A stretch of DNA of 64,000 bases. Origin: Psilocybe azurescens (taxonomy: Eukaryota > Basidiomycota > Agaricomycetes > Agaricales > Agrocybaceae). Position numbers and translations under genes: made by a program. Below the pieces are notes generated by a model, which saw only the letters and a list, made by a program, of their open reading frames with translations, searched no databases and was not told the origin of the DNA. The stretch spans positions 992,001-1,056,000 of the forward strand of contig JAJIRX010000622.1 of the NCBI GenBank assembly GCA_023853785.1, given 5' to 3'. Positions 25,651 through 38,096 of this stretch are shown here, one piece after another (positions within the stretch are counted from its first letter, which is position 1; each line of letters starts with the position of its first letter).

Positions 25651-28398
25651 TTAGACTCGTGCAACCACTAGCATACTCCACATGTACAGTGGGAGTGTCA
25701 GGTTATCGTTCTGGTCAGAAACTGCCTCTAGAATCGCCGAAATCACAACAACACACAGATATCCCATGCTCTGTCCCATATTTAGCACATCGTCCAAAAC
25801 ATGTACATCGTCACTTGCTCACCGAGAACGTCTCCACGTATCCAGTCAGTCGCAGAAGCAGAGCGGCACCAAAGATAAGCACCGCAAATGCAAGGCTGCC
25901 TTCCAGAGTCTTCGACGTAGTCGCCGACCATCGGTGGATCCCAATCCGTCTCCCAACTATAGACGCCTGGTCCATCTCAAGTTAGCATCTAGGCCACAGG
26001 CTAGGCGCGCACTACACTCACCGCAGCATCACCCAGCCCAAGCGTCAAAATACCAGTAAATTGTAGCAATCGACTGGGTCTAATAAAATCATTTCGTTAT
26101 TATTTTCATGTGACAAAAGGTTTTCTGAAACTTGCCCTTCCAACCATAATGACCCCGCGCTGCCAGTGAGGAGATAGAAATGGCTCAAAATGGCAGTCCC
26201 GCTATCCCTGTGGTCGAGAAACTCGTTCATAAACAGATGGACAGACGCCCCGAAAGGGTATATCGCAAAGTATCGGATATATTCCGCGAACGTGAACAGC
26301 GCAAATGCAGCACTCAGCGACAGATGCGTGAACGCCGGCTAAAAGCAGCGCGAAACAAAAGCAGTCAGTCAGAAAATGACTTTTGATTCTAGAAGAGTCA
26401 CCCACATCGACAGCGATCCCAGGCACGAACATGACCACAGCCAACCCATGGAAAAATTTGCGGCGCGCATTCAGGCCTAGAGTTGGCACATGCTTATCAG
26501 CCGCGTCCAACAAATCAGTCGCCACGTTCGACATGTTAGCGCCGTTGGGTAAATTCGGGATATTAGGGAAAGACGTCTGAAACGTCCTTCCCAGCTGTCC
26601 AGTAGACATAGGAGCGACCAACGAGTTCGAACCCCCGTCCACCAAAGAAGCCGCCGCCGAAGACTCAGCGGAAACAGAGGCCGACACGGATTCCACACCA
26701 GATGAAGTCGTATTCCTCGGTCTAAACCGTCTTGATCTCGCTAATTGTCGGTTCCATCCAGCCACGCTAAGACTTCCTAGAAGCGCCCAATAACAAAGCA
26801 GCGCGGGTCGTGTCCATTTATTCTTGCCTTCAATAACGTAAAAGATGGCCCACAGCCATGGATCTCTTTACCAAGACACCAACGTGTCCAGAGACCAATC
26901 AAAAGTCCAACACTAAGGACAGATCCCCGTAAAATCCAAAGGCATAAAGACGTCGATTCCGCGCTTTTTCTTGAGGAAACCGGAGGCGATGAACTGGTCG
27001 CTGCGCATTATTTCTCGATAACACCAAGAAAGGTGAGAGGAGGAATCCGGTTAGCAATGATCCTACAATCAAAGCTATCTGGAAAATCAATAAAGGTGTG
27101 GGCAGACGATATGTCCGAATATACGGCGTCGTTACTGGCCAGATCTTGCAAATAGAAAATTAACCAGAAGTCACGACAAAAATATATAACACTCACTCTG
27201 GCGATCGTAAGGTTCAAAAACTCTAAACCAATAGCAGTAGCGCCGAAACAAGTCAAACCAAGCTCTCCTAGCGTGAAGCCGCGATGCGCCAAACGAAGGG
27301 CCACGTAAAGCGAGAACTGGTAGAATAAAGAGGCAACAACAGCCTCAAAAATGTTTAAATCTACCCACAAAAAAAAGGCCAACGAGTCAGAAAATTATGC
27401 TATGACTCCGAAGAAAAACAATATGAGCTCACAATTCCATAACTTAATATCATAAACAGCCAAAGTGATTTTGAGCGCGACCATCATCACACTCGTCCCA
27501 AGTGCAAACAGAATGTAGTAACTCGATCGTTGCCCCTCACTACGCGGGACAGACGCACGCTCGCCTTCTACAGCCCCGCCTTCTTTCGAATACCGACCCT
27601 CCATCCACCAAGACGCACAAACATGGAAAAGAAGAATCACAGAGCAGAACGTGCTCAGATCCACCAAGCCATATCGCGACAACAACGCAGCCTCGCCAGC
27701 CGACAGGCGAGCTTTGGAATTTGGCAGAAACGTAGGCGCCTCAATCAGCCATCCCACAGGGAGACTTCCTGACAGGGTCGCTATCTGCTCCAGGGAGAAG
27801 GAAAGGACGGCTGCCGCGATTAAGGGGCCGAGCAGGAGGCCGGTAAGGATGCCGTCATCGCGGCAATCTCTAATTAGACGCCTTAATCAGCGGCTTCGTT
27901 CGTGGTAGGGGGTTTCAGCCCTTACCGATAATTTTTGGGGACGGACATCCATACATATCCGAAATCGCTTTTGTTCCACGCCGCTGGAGCAGGCTGGCGT
28001 CGGACGGCATCTCCAAGACGAGGGAAGCTGGTCGCAGTGGGATGGAAGATGTGGAGAGCGCTGATGTATGATTTTTGAGGTTTGTCGCAACATTGTCAAT
28101 ATTCGAAAAGGTACTATGTATCCAGATTGTATAGAGAGAGGAAACTGCAGATAAAATATGCAGCTCTAAAATAAATGTCAGAACGCATCTTCTTGATGAA
28201 GAGGCATGAGACATTACCGAATGCTAACCAAATATGAGTATCTGGGTGCGAGAATATCGTTATTTTGGGAGTGGAGTATTGGGCTATATGATGTGCTGCG
28301 TAAAGAAGAGAAGCTAAGAGTAGCAAGGATTCAGCCAGTTTTCGGGTATCGATTGAAAAGATCCAGGCAAACGAAGACAAGGGTATGCGAAGTTGCAT
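25651..28398 (-). CDS. SEC59: Dolichol kinase, Sec59-like, with several frame breaks
   Basis: A CTP-dependent ER membrane kinase that makes dolichyl phosphate, the glycan carrier for N- and O-glycosylation and GPI synthesis. Many membrane spans are visible (LLLLASLLYAAHHIAQY, GLLLGPLIAAAVLSFSLEQI, YYILFALGTSVMMVALKITL). The diagnostic C-terminal domain follows: LNARRKFFHGLAVVMFVPGI, HLFMNEFLDHRDSGTAILSH, FYLLTGSAGSLWLEG, TGILTLGLGDAAASIVGRR, TSKTLEGSLAF, and ending LTLPLYMWSMLVVARV. Frame breaks at the C4 run 26925-26928 (FYG/SVLSVGLLIGLWTRW) and near 26860-26866 (before PWLWAIFYVIEGKNKW), and probably once more between 27960 and 28070. The start at 28398 is uncertain. A Ser-rich insertion (SVSASVSAESSAAASLVDGG) separates the two membrane halves. 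Confidence 0.82.
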
Positions 28399-28870
28399 GC
28401 GACATTGCGTTGGTAAGAAATATCGCGAAGCGGGGTAGCACGGTAGTTTGCCGTGTATTTCGTTTAATATTTACAGCTGGCGAGATATGCCTATGCTGGG
28501 ATGTGTGATTGAGGGGTACGCGTGAAACAGCCGGAGAGCGCGAGCGGGTGAAGGAAGTGCGTCTTTTCGCAATGGATGCAGGCTTTACGGTCGTTGTGGT
28601 GGCCGTGGAGTCCCCAGAAGAAAGGTCGTGTGGACTGTGTTTGCGCGCCGACACCCCACGAAACCTGGATACTCCATCTCCATTGTGCAGTCGCTTTTCA
28701 GAGAAATCACGACCGCGTAGATCAGTAGGAATGTCGTAGTCTGTCTCGTCATCCGAGCTGCATCTCGACCCGGAGCTGCCGCGCCAACGATCAACAAGCA
28801 TTCCGGTACATATGGCTGTATGGCGCACCTCGAGGATCCGGCATGATAGCTCGTACTCCAATCCATCGTT
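28399..28870 (-). other. Ser/Arg-rich open frame upstream of dolichol kinase
   Basis: A minus-strand frame is open from about 28861 into the start of the dolichol kinase gene. It encodes a hydrophilic segment with DDETDYDIPTDLRGRDF and RRTSFTRSRSPAVSRVPLN. It could be the true cytosolic N-terminus of dolichol kinase, joined by an unseen intron or a one-base shift, or a separate gene. It has no family signature. Confidence 0.35.
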
Positions 28871-31800
28871 ACTTTTGCTTTCTCGCTAGCTTCTATGATG
28901 GTAGACCCTTGCCTTCTCCGAAATCTAGGGCCATTTTGGGGATGCTTTCGACTTTCACTTCGCCCAGTAGCCTGCTTGGACGAAGGCGGTGAAGGAGAAG
29001 AATGTGAGCGAGGCAGTTTGAAGTAATTCTATCACACAAAAGTCCGAGAAAATAGGTCGAAGCAAGAGATGCAGGTTCGCGTTGTGCACAGTAACGACAA
29101 GCCATTCCATGACACGATAACATACCACGTGATTTTGTTCAGGCCTTGATTGGCCCCTGTCTTAGTAGATCTAAAAATAGTTTGACATCTTTACCATCAT
29201 CCCACCAGGGTAGCCGCGCAACTGTGCTTGTGGTTCGTCTTTTGCGACTTGACCTTTCTGTCTCTCTTTTGCACTCCATTCAGCTCAATGCTTAGAAAAG
29301 CCGGGATCCAGGTCTCGAGCTATCAGGCGAATGCGCTTTGGTCCTGTTTTTATAGTCCCAAAAATCTTAGACGACACAAAAACCGCGGCCGCCAGGCAAG
29401 ATGGCAGTGTTGAATAAGCCCTGGCAGCACGTCTTCCTCGTCGACACGGCCTGTAACTCTTAGAGAAAGAGATATCCCTCGCATTTCCATTTCTTGGTTG
29501 TCAGGGTGTAAAAATGCTGGAAAAACTAGAAAATAAAAAAGACGGAAAAACCTCGCTTCAATGTATGAAACGAGCGTCTTAATGGCCGTTTAAGCATCGG
29601 CATGGCCCGCTCTTCAGAGAAGAGCGCTCTCTTACGACCTTTACAACCCCTTGGAATACCGTATAATAACGAAGTTCAGTAAGTGTATTTCCTTTTAGCC
29701 GATCGTTCACACTTATAAATATATTCCTCGCCAATTTTGATGCTGCATTTGCTCATTTAAGTACTGCACTTGAATCAAATGAAAGATGAAAGAAGGCTTG
29801 CATTTTGTCCCCTGGACAATGAAACCGCAGCCTGTGAAAGCGTACAAACCTGGATTCGCCTTGATACCCGGTATCTATTACCCGCGAAAGGTATAGGTGA
29901 CAGTAGGTAAATTAACTTTAGTCAAACATACAGTTTTGTTAGGAACGCTACGCTAGCACACAAAACTACGTTTTCCAGAAATGTATTCATTTCACTACGT
30001 ATTGCGTCGGCAAGGCATACCCATCTCAGATATACATCATGAGTAATGGGCAAGGTCACGCTTAAGGTAAGAAACATTTATTGAGCTTAGCAACTCTCGA
30101 GTAACTGTCAAAGCCTTACAATTATCACAAAGGATTCTTCCCGCCGGCATCGTCGTCCCTCCCTTGCTTACGAGAAATGGCTATTCAACCCCGCTCGGGT
30201 GTCGGCTTGTTTTCATTTCCTTGTCTCACACCCAGGTGTGCAAGCTTATAGAGCCATATCCGAGGCTCCCGAGTTCCAGAATGCAGAATTCAAGAACATC
30301 CATGTATGTTCATGTCCGCGGATGGATATTCAGAAAATTCTCCTATGAATAATGCCTGACGCCGATAGGAACTTTCACGCGGAAATTTACGGAGTGTCTG
30401 ATGGATTCCTGGCGTTATATGCATGTTGGATTTTGCCAGGTTTAACCGTCCGTGACAGGGGAGAACAAGGGAGGACAGGGGCCTAAACCAGGCCCAACTC
30501 TGTTGCGAACAAGGGATGGGAGCAATTCCTAGCAATTCACCGATTTGTTTTGATGATGTGGTCGATAACGCGCCGTTGGAGACTTTCTTCCAAGCGGGGC
30601 TATTGAGGGACTCTGAGACCAGAGGGACTGGTGTCTTCGGCCGAGGAGTGCTAGTCCTCAATCATGCAGAAAGGCTTGAAGCATGGACTGGCCAAGCTCG
30701 ACACAGACAGTCACCTGTCCAGGCGACTTGACTGCTCAAACTACAAGGAAAGCCTTTCACAGAATATCCCAATCAGCGCAGAATGCGTGCAGTTTCTATG
30801 TTATTTCTCCCATGATACACTTTGCTCATGAACGACCGCATTGTACTACGCTATCATTTCTTCTTGTTTCGGCGACCAAAGGCTTTCAAACCTCAAAGGC
30901 TGCTTTCTGGCTTGATTGGGAACAAGCCACTGCGTCATTTACTATTGACATCGGCCTTTTCGCGTCTTGGAAGGCTTGGAACGACAAAAACGATATGGAC
31001 AATTGCTCGTGATTGGTGTCTTCAGAGCCATTCTATTGGACCTTTCAACTTTAAATTCTCGGCAATAAAACAGCACAGAATTCTGTCTCAATATATTCGA
31101 TTCCAGCTGAAAAAAGAGGTAAATCCGACATAAGTAACCGCCCATATGTCCACATTTGTTTAATTAAAGACAACGGGAAGTCGAGGACGCAATACAACGC
31201 AACACGGGCCGCTGCACCAAAGTCCGCTGTGCCAAAGCCCTTGCTGACCGCACGGTGTGGACGGTCGTGAGGATAATCACCATACGCTCATGGACACAGG
31301 GTCGCACTGACGTCTGACCTCAGATCTGACCTTAATCCCGCACTTGTCAGCAGCCTGCCTAATGGTATGTGTCGGAAAAACCAGGCCGCAGCTAGACAGT
31401 ATCCACAGGCGGAGTAGTGATGAGTAATTCTGCGCAGATATTTTAGCATTGTTAATTTTATGGGGGTGTACATCGTCGGCTAGATGGCTGGTCGCTGATG
31501 CACGTGTATTTCTAGGAACCGCGCAGAGAAAGTAACCGTCTCGTTTAATGTTATAGGGTGCACATTATGCATCGATGGGCCTATCGACGCCACACGGCCC
31601 CCAGAATCGATGGACAAAACCTTCAACGGTGGATTTAAGTGGGAAACTTGAATCCATGAGCACAACAAAAATTCAATAATCATGCCCTCTTCCAAACTAC
31701 GCTTGTGAGGAGGGCGATGGTAAGTTAAGAGTGTAAAGTAGATGCTAGTACATATCTAGGTATATGGCCGAAGATAAGACCGAGGGTCTTTGGTTGCAAT

Positions 31801-31900
31801 AGCGATACAGAATTTGTTCGTTAGATTGGCGTCTGTGGTAGGACGAGTCCGAGACGTGAAGAAAAGGTCATAAAACGGGATAGGATCAATTTAAATTATG
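28871..31900. other. Long interval with no supportable gene
   Basis: This 3-kb stretch lies between the dolichol kinase 5' side and the bZIP 3' end. Short frames on both strands overlap each other (for example 30290-30661 minus and 30516-30731 plus) and have no conserved motif. A perfect short hairpin occurs at 29608-29626. Several AT-rich blocks suggest ordinary intergenic DNA. Confidence 0.4.
29608..29626. repeat. Perfect 8-base inverted repeat with 3-base loop
   Basis: CGCTCTTC and GAAGAGCG flank AGA, a perfect stem with a tight loop. In this context it could be a terminator-like or RNA hairpin, but no flanking transcript is established. Confidence 0.5.
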
Positions 31901-33019
31901 TCAGGGGATGGGATTCAGACGGCCATCAGGTGCGTATGATGGTCCCGAGCGAGAGGGGGCCGTCAGATGAATATTATCTTGCTGACGCAGGTAATCAGGC
32001 GTCCTCGAGTTGTGTTGGAGTTGAGTGGGGTTAGGGAGATGAGGAAAACCTTGCCCAATAGAGAATCCCTGGGGATCCGTTAGAGATCGTCTATGGGGGT
32101 ACGGTAAAGGGGAATCGCGTGCGTTGTTAGTGTTGTGATGAGAATGAGACTGCGAAGTGATGTTGGGAGGTGGTGGGGTTTGGCTGTGGATGTTAGGGTC
32201 ATGAGAAGGGAAAGTTTGGGCGTAGTTATATTGTTGACGGGGTTCTTCGCGAAGTTCGCTGCGAACATTGAAGTTTTGACTGCCGTAGTTGTTGGTTATG
32301 GGGCGGTCGGAGGAGTGAGAGTAATTGCTTGGGCTGCCGGAGTATAGATTGCTCGATAAGGGGCGTGGTGCAGGTTGGAATCCATTGTTATTGGCGGCAC
32401 TGTTATAAGCTGGATATTGAAGAGCCTTCAGTGGCAAGGGAGCTGAGACAGACGCGATGTGATAGGGAGAATCTGAAGGACCAGCGACATCGGAATGCTG
32501 GTGCTGATGTTGTTGATGTTGGTGTTCGTTTAGCAGCATAGAATCAGACCATGAGTTGGGTTCGATAACCGTCATGGGGCGTGAAGAGTCAGACATAGAG
32601 ACCGTCATCGTCGAAGGTGATTGTGAACTTCCGCGCGACCTAGGGGATTCGGGGGAAGATGATTCGCGACTCGAATGAAATCCCAACGACTGGCTTCCTC
32701 CTCCATCGTAATTTTTAGCTTTGTCTTTCCCGGTAGGACCTTTGCCCAGGGGAGTTCGATTTGATGGCGGCAGATTCAAAGCCTGTCGGAGGCACCCATT
32801 TTCTTCCTCGAGCTCGGAAACTCTCTGCTCCAAAGCCTAATGGCGAAAACGAATTGGAGGAAGTAAAGAACGTATTTTAATGAAATTTCACATATGGCGG
32901 AGAAAGGAATTTCATACCTGAAGATGAGCAGCGCGTCGGGCACGGAAAGCACGTTGGACATCTCTAGCACGATTCGGTGGAAGGTTGTCGTTTCGTTTGC
33001 GCCCTCTTTTTGAGGACAT
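31901..33019 (-). CDS. bZIP transcription factor
   Basis: A nuclear DNA-binding regulator. Exon 1 encodes MSSKRGRKRNDNLPPNRARD with the basic region continuing VQRAFRARRAAHLQ. The leucine zipper follows across the intron: ALEQRVSELEEENGCLRQAL. The basic region has the Asn-x7-Arg spacing (NRARDVQRAFR) of the AP-1-like fungal group. The rest (about 300 residues) is disordered: Ser/Pro-rich, with a His/Gln-rich stretch (NEHQHQQHQHQHSD) and many Asn, Gln and Pro. There is one intron. The protein is about 345 residues. No Cys-rich redox domain like that of Yap1/Pap1 is seen, so an oxidative-stress role cannot be inferred. The upstream interval is unusually long, which often goes with regulated expression. 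Confidence 0.88.
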
Positions 33020-35887
33020 TAGAAGAATAGTGGAACCGAGATGTGCGGAGGAAAAGGTGTCTCCCTAGTGTTCAGTAGGAGACATATAAAGGAACTTCCG
33101 ACGGTGCGCATCGGCAAATATTAATTGGGTCATGTTGCACCTTAAATGGCAACTACGATCGGAACCCCAAGGGCCTGGCCACTTCATGGTAACCCTGAAA
33201 ACGAGTTCTATTCACAGTATTCAGTAAACTTTAGCGTGTCTAGTGAACCGAAGTCTTCCAATCTACATAAATGTACTTTGACTTCGGGATCCCACGGATC
33301 TCATCGCTGTCAATACAGGCACCCTTGAATAACTCGCGGTATCGGCGTGTACTGTCGTGTTGGGGACTGTTTTAAACTGATCTACATTATAAATTTAGAA
33401 ATATATACCTCCTAGGTACCTTTGCCCTTTCCGTCTGCCCAAGCCTTCTAAATTCTCGTCACTCTATTCCGATGAAAACATCGGTTCTACTTTTATCGAT
33501 TGCACCTAGCGTGTCTTTATCAAAAGCATGTTGAGTGGCAAGTGTCTGTTGACCCTTTCCAATCGCACAGATCTCGGATCGGCGAAGATTTTGATGCACG
33601 TGCCAAGTGGTCACACGGATAACGTAATAGTCTATACTCCTAATCAATTCACCCGAAGTCCTCTCCTCCGTTCAAGAACACTCCATTCACAACTAATTTC
33701 CTACATTCAACGGTGTAAAGATATAGAGATTTTGCTTTCGCTATTCTTACAGCACTTTTTTTTTCTCAGCTCCAACATTACAATCTAGGATCTTCCATAA
33801 TTAAGCTGGGCGAACAGCTGAGAAATTTTATAGATCCGCTCTCCGTGTGTCCATGCCATCATGACCAAGTATGGTAAAACTCCGAAACAAGGCGCACATG
33901 ATGTTCTCGCCACTGTTTGATCTGCAGTCGCTACGCATGGCTGTGGATTATCTTGGGTTATCTTTCAGACGCTGGCCGCTGGCGGAGGGGCTAAAAATGC
34001 TCACCATTCAATGACTCGGCCAGTTCCGCTTTCAACCCCTTACCTGCAATGACCCATGACGATATAGTTGAAGAGAGGAGTTCGGGACTCGGCCGAGGAG
34101 AGGCCCGATTACTTATCTTTCGACTTGTAGGCTTGTAGGTTCGGTTTTCTTACCTGACGAACTTAGTAATGTCCTTGGGAGTTGTTGCTAGAATGACTCC
34201 AATCAACATCCAATCTCTTAATCTATCTGCTTCATGGGGTTAGGATCAGTGCTTGTTCGTACTATGAGACAAAGAAAAGGTGAGAAGTCGGCGGCGCAGA
34301 TCCTGAGTTGGAATGCGATCCAGGGGAAAGAGATGTCTGTTCCAAATGTCGAAGCGTAATTAGGTGGAATCTGGAGTGATACAGCAACCTGGCAAAGCCT
34401 AGCAGTGATGGGATTCCAGCCAAGTCTTGTTCACAGATTTTCCGGTTACCAGTCGGGATCTGGAAGGGGACAGGAGGAGAGGGCGCTAATACGAACTAAT
34501 TCGTAATGACCAATGGATTCACGGGCAAGGATGGTCTTATAATACAGGGGTGGTTATATTGGCGCCAAAGGAGGAAGACTTTCAGGGCTCAAAAAAAAAC
34601 AGAAACGGTGATCATAGACGAGGTTTGCACTCGCTTATGTTGTCAACGCACGTAGTCAGAGTAAATTCTCAAGTCCATTCAACATCTTTCATCCGCTGGT
34701 ACCTCACTTCGTAGACCTGGTAACGAAAAAGACGGACGTGAATCTTCAAGTTTCAAGGATAATGCACAGCCGTTCGTTTAACCAATAGGCAGGGAACGAA
34801 AAGGATTACATATAATACACGGATATGAAAACACCCGTTATAGACACAGTTACAGGCGGTTAAGGTTTTGTCAATCAGCAGAGAGCGCGGGCAAGCATTT
34901 ATAACCAAACCTACAGATGATATTGCCTCAATTCGCAGGTTCTAGAAGCTCTTAGATATGACCGACGTGGCGGAGACATTGCCTCGTTTTCAACGCAGCG
35001 TCAATATAAAAAAGATAGGTCATTCAAGTGGAATATGTATGGGCGTCAAGCTGAAAATTGTAATTGCTCCAGCAAGTAAATGAACGGGATTACCCGCAAC
35101 ACGAAACAACAGGAAGAAAAAGAGCACCCCGTGTGGTGCATGTGGGACTAACCGCCTCCATGGATATACATACTTTCCTAAGTACGTTAGGTCCTCGGTA
35201 CAAAGATACAGAGGGAGGTGTTTTGGAAGTTTTTGAGTAGGCTGAGTAAGGTCTGTTGTTGCCATGGCCCAAGACCAGAGAGTAAAAAAGTAGAATGTTA
35301 AGCCTCTGGTCAGCAAAAGAAACCTCGGAAGACCGTTGACGCTCCAGAAAATTGCAACCGTACGCCGTGCGGAACGGAGCAGATGATCATTCAATTCATT
35401 CCTTCAAGCTATTAGAAACGTCAGGGCAGATGTCATAACACGCTAAGGAGGACTTCGTTCCGAGAACTATGACAGTGATCTGGGCAATAGGCGACGGTTG
35501 GGCAGTGGATGCAGTTAGGATGGAGCCGGGCAGGGCAAGGACAACACATGTAAGTTGAAACCCAAGATGAGAAATCGCGGAATTACAGCGGGCTAGGAGG
35601 ACCGAAGACAGTGCCACTGTCTTCAATGTTGAGAATTTTGAAGCACGAAGCTTGCAGTAGGAGGTAGGTAACTAGCAAGTAAGTTAGAGAACTTGTTGAA
35701 TTGAAAGAGGCTTGCCAGTTGCGGGTCTCACACGATTTAATTGATGAGTAAGCGTCGGAGTTGGAATCCAACGACCACTCGCTTCGAGTGCGGCATGCCA
35801 TGGTGCTGCACCCTTCTCACTTGACCGCCAACGATCTATCCTTTTCTTATCCTTTTCTTATCATTATTTCTTGATTACTGCATAAAT
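33020..35887. other. 2.9-kb divergent interval between bZIP and SF1
   Basis: The two flanking genes diverge, so both promoters lie here. Small frames (35020-35394 minus and others) lack support. A direct repeat of a CTTTTCTTAT-type decamer sits at about 35837-35860, about 30-50 bases upstream of the SF1 start. The bZIP side may hold a long 5' leader. No RNA gene was recognised. Confidence 0.45.
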
Positions 35888-37749
35888 ATGTGGAAACCGG
35901 CCACCCGCCAAATAACTGGAACAAATGACGGTCAGCTTCTATGCTTTTTATTCATCGCTGTGGTTGCTGACTTCCCATAAAAATGTTTCTTTTATAGTTC
36001 CTCTCGGTTCACGCCGTCGTTTTGGCCCTGCACCCGCAGACGATGCACCAGCACCCCAGCTAGCTCAGCCTTCCCCCTCGGTTTATCCCAGATCTCATAA
36101 TCAAGAGGAAAGCCCCGGAAAGCGGGGTAGAGACGAGTCACCTGTAAACGGTGACCCAAAAGGTAAGCAGAAATAACATTCGTCAGCCTGACTTGTATGA
36201 CTTCGTTACATCGTGCAAATCTCCGCCGACTACTTATCGAGGTTGTATGCAGACCTTTCTTCTTTATTCTGGATGCATCTGATCCACAGTTTCACTGACG
36301 CTGACCAAAAATGCTAACCGTCTGACCTTACCTGTTACCTTCACTAGTTGACCCAAATGCTCCCCGCAAACGACGTAGTCGTTGGGGAGATGCCAAAACT
36401 CGAAATTCCTGGCTTGCCCACTGCAATTTCCGCCGCTGGTGTGTCTCAGGCACAACTCGACAACTATGCTATCCATCTTCGACTGGAAGAAATCAATCGT
36501 AAACTCAGGTTGAATGATTTTATCCCTCCTGAGCGGGAAAGGTGCACTTTTTGGGAATTGCCATGCTATTTCGATGCATATATTGATATTTTTCTATCAG
36601 GTCAGCCTCCCCACCACCAACATACGACGCCCACGGTCGCAGGACCAACACTCGTGAAGTCCGTTACCGCAAAAAGTTGGAAGATGAACGTATCAAGCTT
36701 GTTGACCGCGCCATGAAAAACGATCCCAATTTCCGCCCGCCGGTGGAATATCATCAACAGAAACGTTCACAGCGCCCATCTGACAAAGTTTATATTCCTG
36801 TCAAGGAATTCCCAGAGATCAATTTCTTCGGTTTGCTTGTGGGACCTCGTGGAAACAGCTTGAAGAAGATGGAACGCGAGAGTGGAGCTAAGATCAGCAT
36901 TCGCGGGAAAGGCAGTGTCAAGGAAGGGAAAGCTCGCCCAGATCAATATGCTGACGACGCGGAAGAGGACCTTCACTGTCTCGTTCTTGGTGAAACAGAT
37001 GAGAAAGTAGCAGCTTGCGTCAAGATGATCAATAAAGTCATCGAAACGGTGCGTCTGTTCAAACATATTAAGATTCACTTATTAACTTTTACTTTCAGGC
37101 TGCTTCAACCCCCGAAGGCCAGAATGATCACAAACGAAACCAGTTGCGCGAGTTAGCTGCCCTAAACGGAACGCTTCGCGACGATGAGAACCAAATTTGT
37201 CAAAATTGCGGTGGAGTTGGTCATAGGAAATACGATTGTCCAGAACAGCGAAACTTTACAGCTAACATCATCTGTCGGGTCTGCGGCAGTGCTGGTCATA
37301 TGGCTCGTGATTGTACCGTCAACAAGGATCCTAACGCCCAAGCAGTATCCATTAATGGACCCTCACCATCTCTTAACAGGACTGGATTTGATTCTGAATA
37401 CGCCAGTTTGATGGCTGAACTAGGCGAAAATGCAGGTTCGGGAGACCCAGGCAAGACGCCTTGGGACGCTCCCAGTATGGGACATGACATCACTGCTGGT
37501 GGCTCCAACATTCCTCCCTGGCGCAGGCCAGAATCTTGGATACAGCCCGCTAACAATAATCAACAGCAAGGCCAAGGCTATCGTCCACCTCAGGCAGGGT
37601 ATGGAGGGGGATTTGGCGGTGCTCCTGCGGGTTATGGGGGGGGAGCAGCGGGTGGCGGGCAGTGGGCAGGTTACTCGGCTAGCGGCTATCAGCAACCTCA
37701 AGATTACTCCAACTACGCGCCATACTATCAAGGCCAATATGCTCAGTAA
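35888..37749 (+). CDS. MSL5: Splicing factor 1 / branchpoint-bridging protein
   Basis: Recognises the intron branch point and bridges U1 snRNP and U2AF in early spliceosome assembly. It starts [20 protein letters not shown] (exon 1 spliced to exon 2) and carries the U2AF65-binding motif [10 protein letters not shown]. Then come the helix-hairpin part ([20 protein letters not shown]), the KH-QUA2 domain ([40 protein letters not shown]), two CCHC zinc knuckles ([14 protein letters not shown] and [14 protein letters not shown]) and a Gly/Gln/Tyr-rich tail. Six exons, near 500 residues. Frame breaks at the A4 run 36395-36398, between RWGDAK and [16 protein letters not shown]; one base fewer restores the family sequence. 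No intron explains this. Confidence 0.94.
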
Positions 37750-38096
37750 TTTAACTGATCACTGACGCCGTTCTGGATATCCGGTTATTCACTTCTAACG
37801 ACTTCGTAGCACTAAAATACCTCTAAACAACTTTAGCTAGCGCCGGCTTCATCGACTTTGACCCGTGTTACCTATAACCACCTCTCCATACCTTCGACTA
37901 GTTTGTTATATTGACAGCGGCAAAGCAACACTGAATGATTTCTGACATCACAGGTTTTTCCTTAAACTCTGCTGCATCTTGGGTCGTCGCTAGAAAGGGC
38001 CAACCCTTCCTGCTGACGCATATTCTTGAACATTCTGTCTATGTCATTCATGTAGCGGAAAAAATGCAATAATATTATTATTGATGCACAAGTCAT
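37750..38096. other. Convergent 3' region
   Basis: A 347-base stretch between the SF1 stop and the stop of the converging rRNA methyltransferase gene. It should be two 3' UTRs. Nothing else is seen. Confidence 0.5.
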
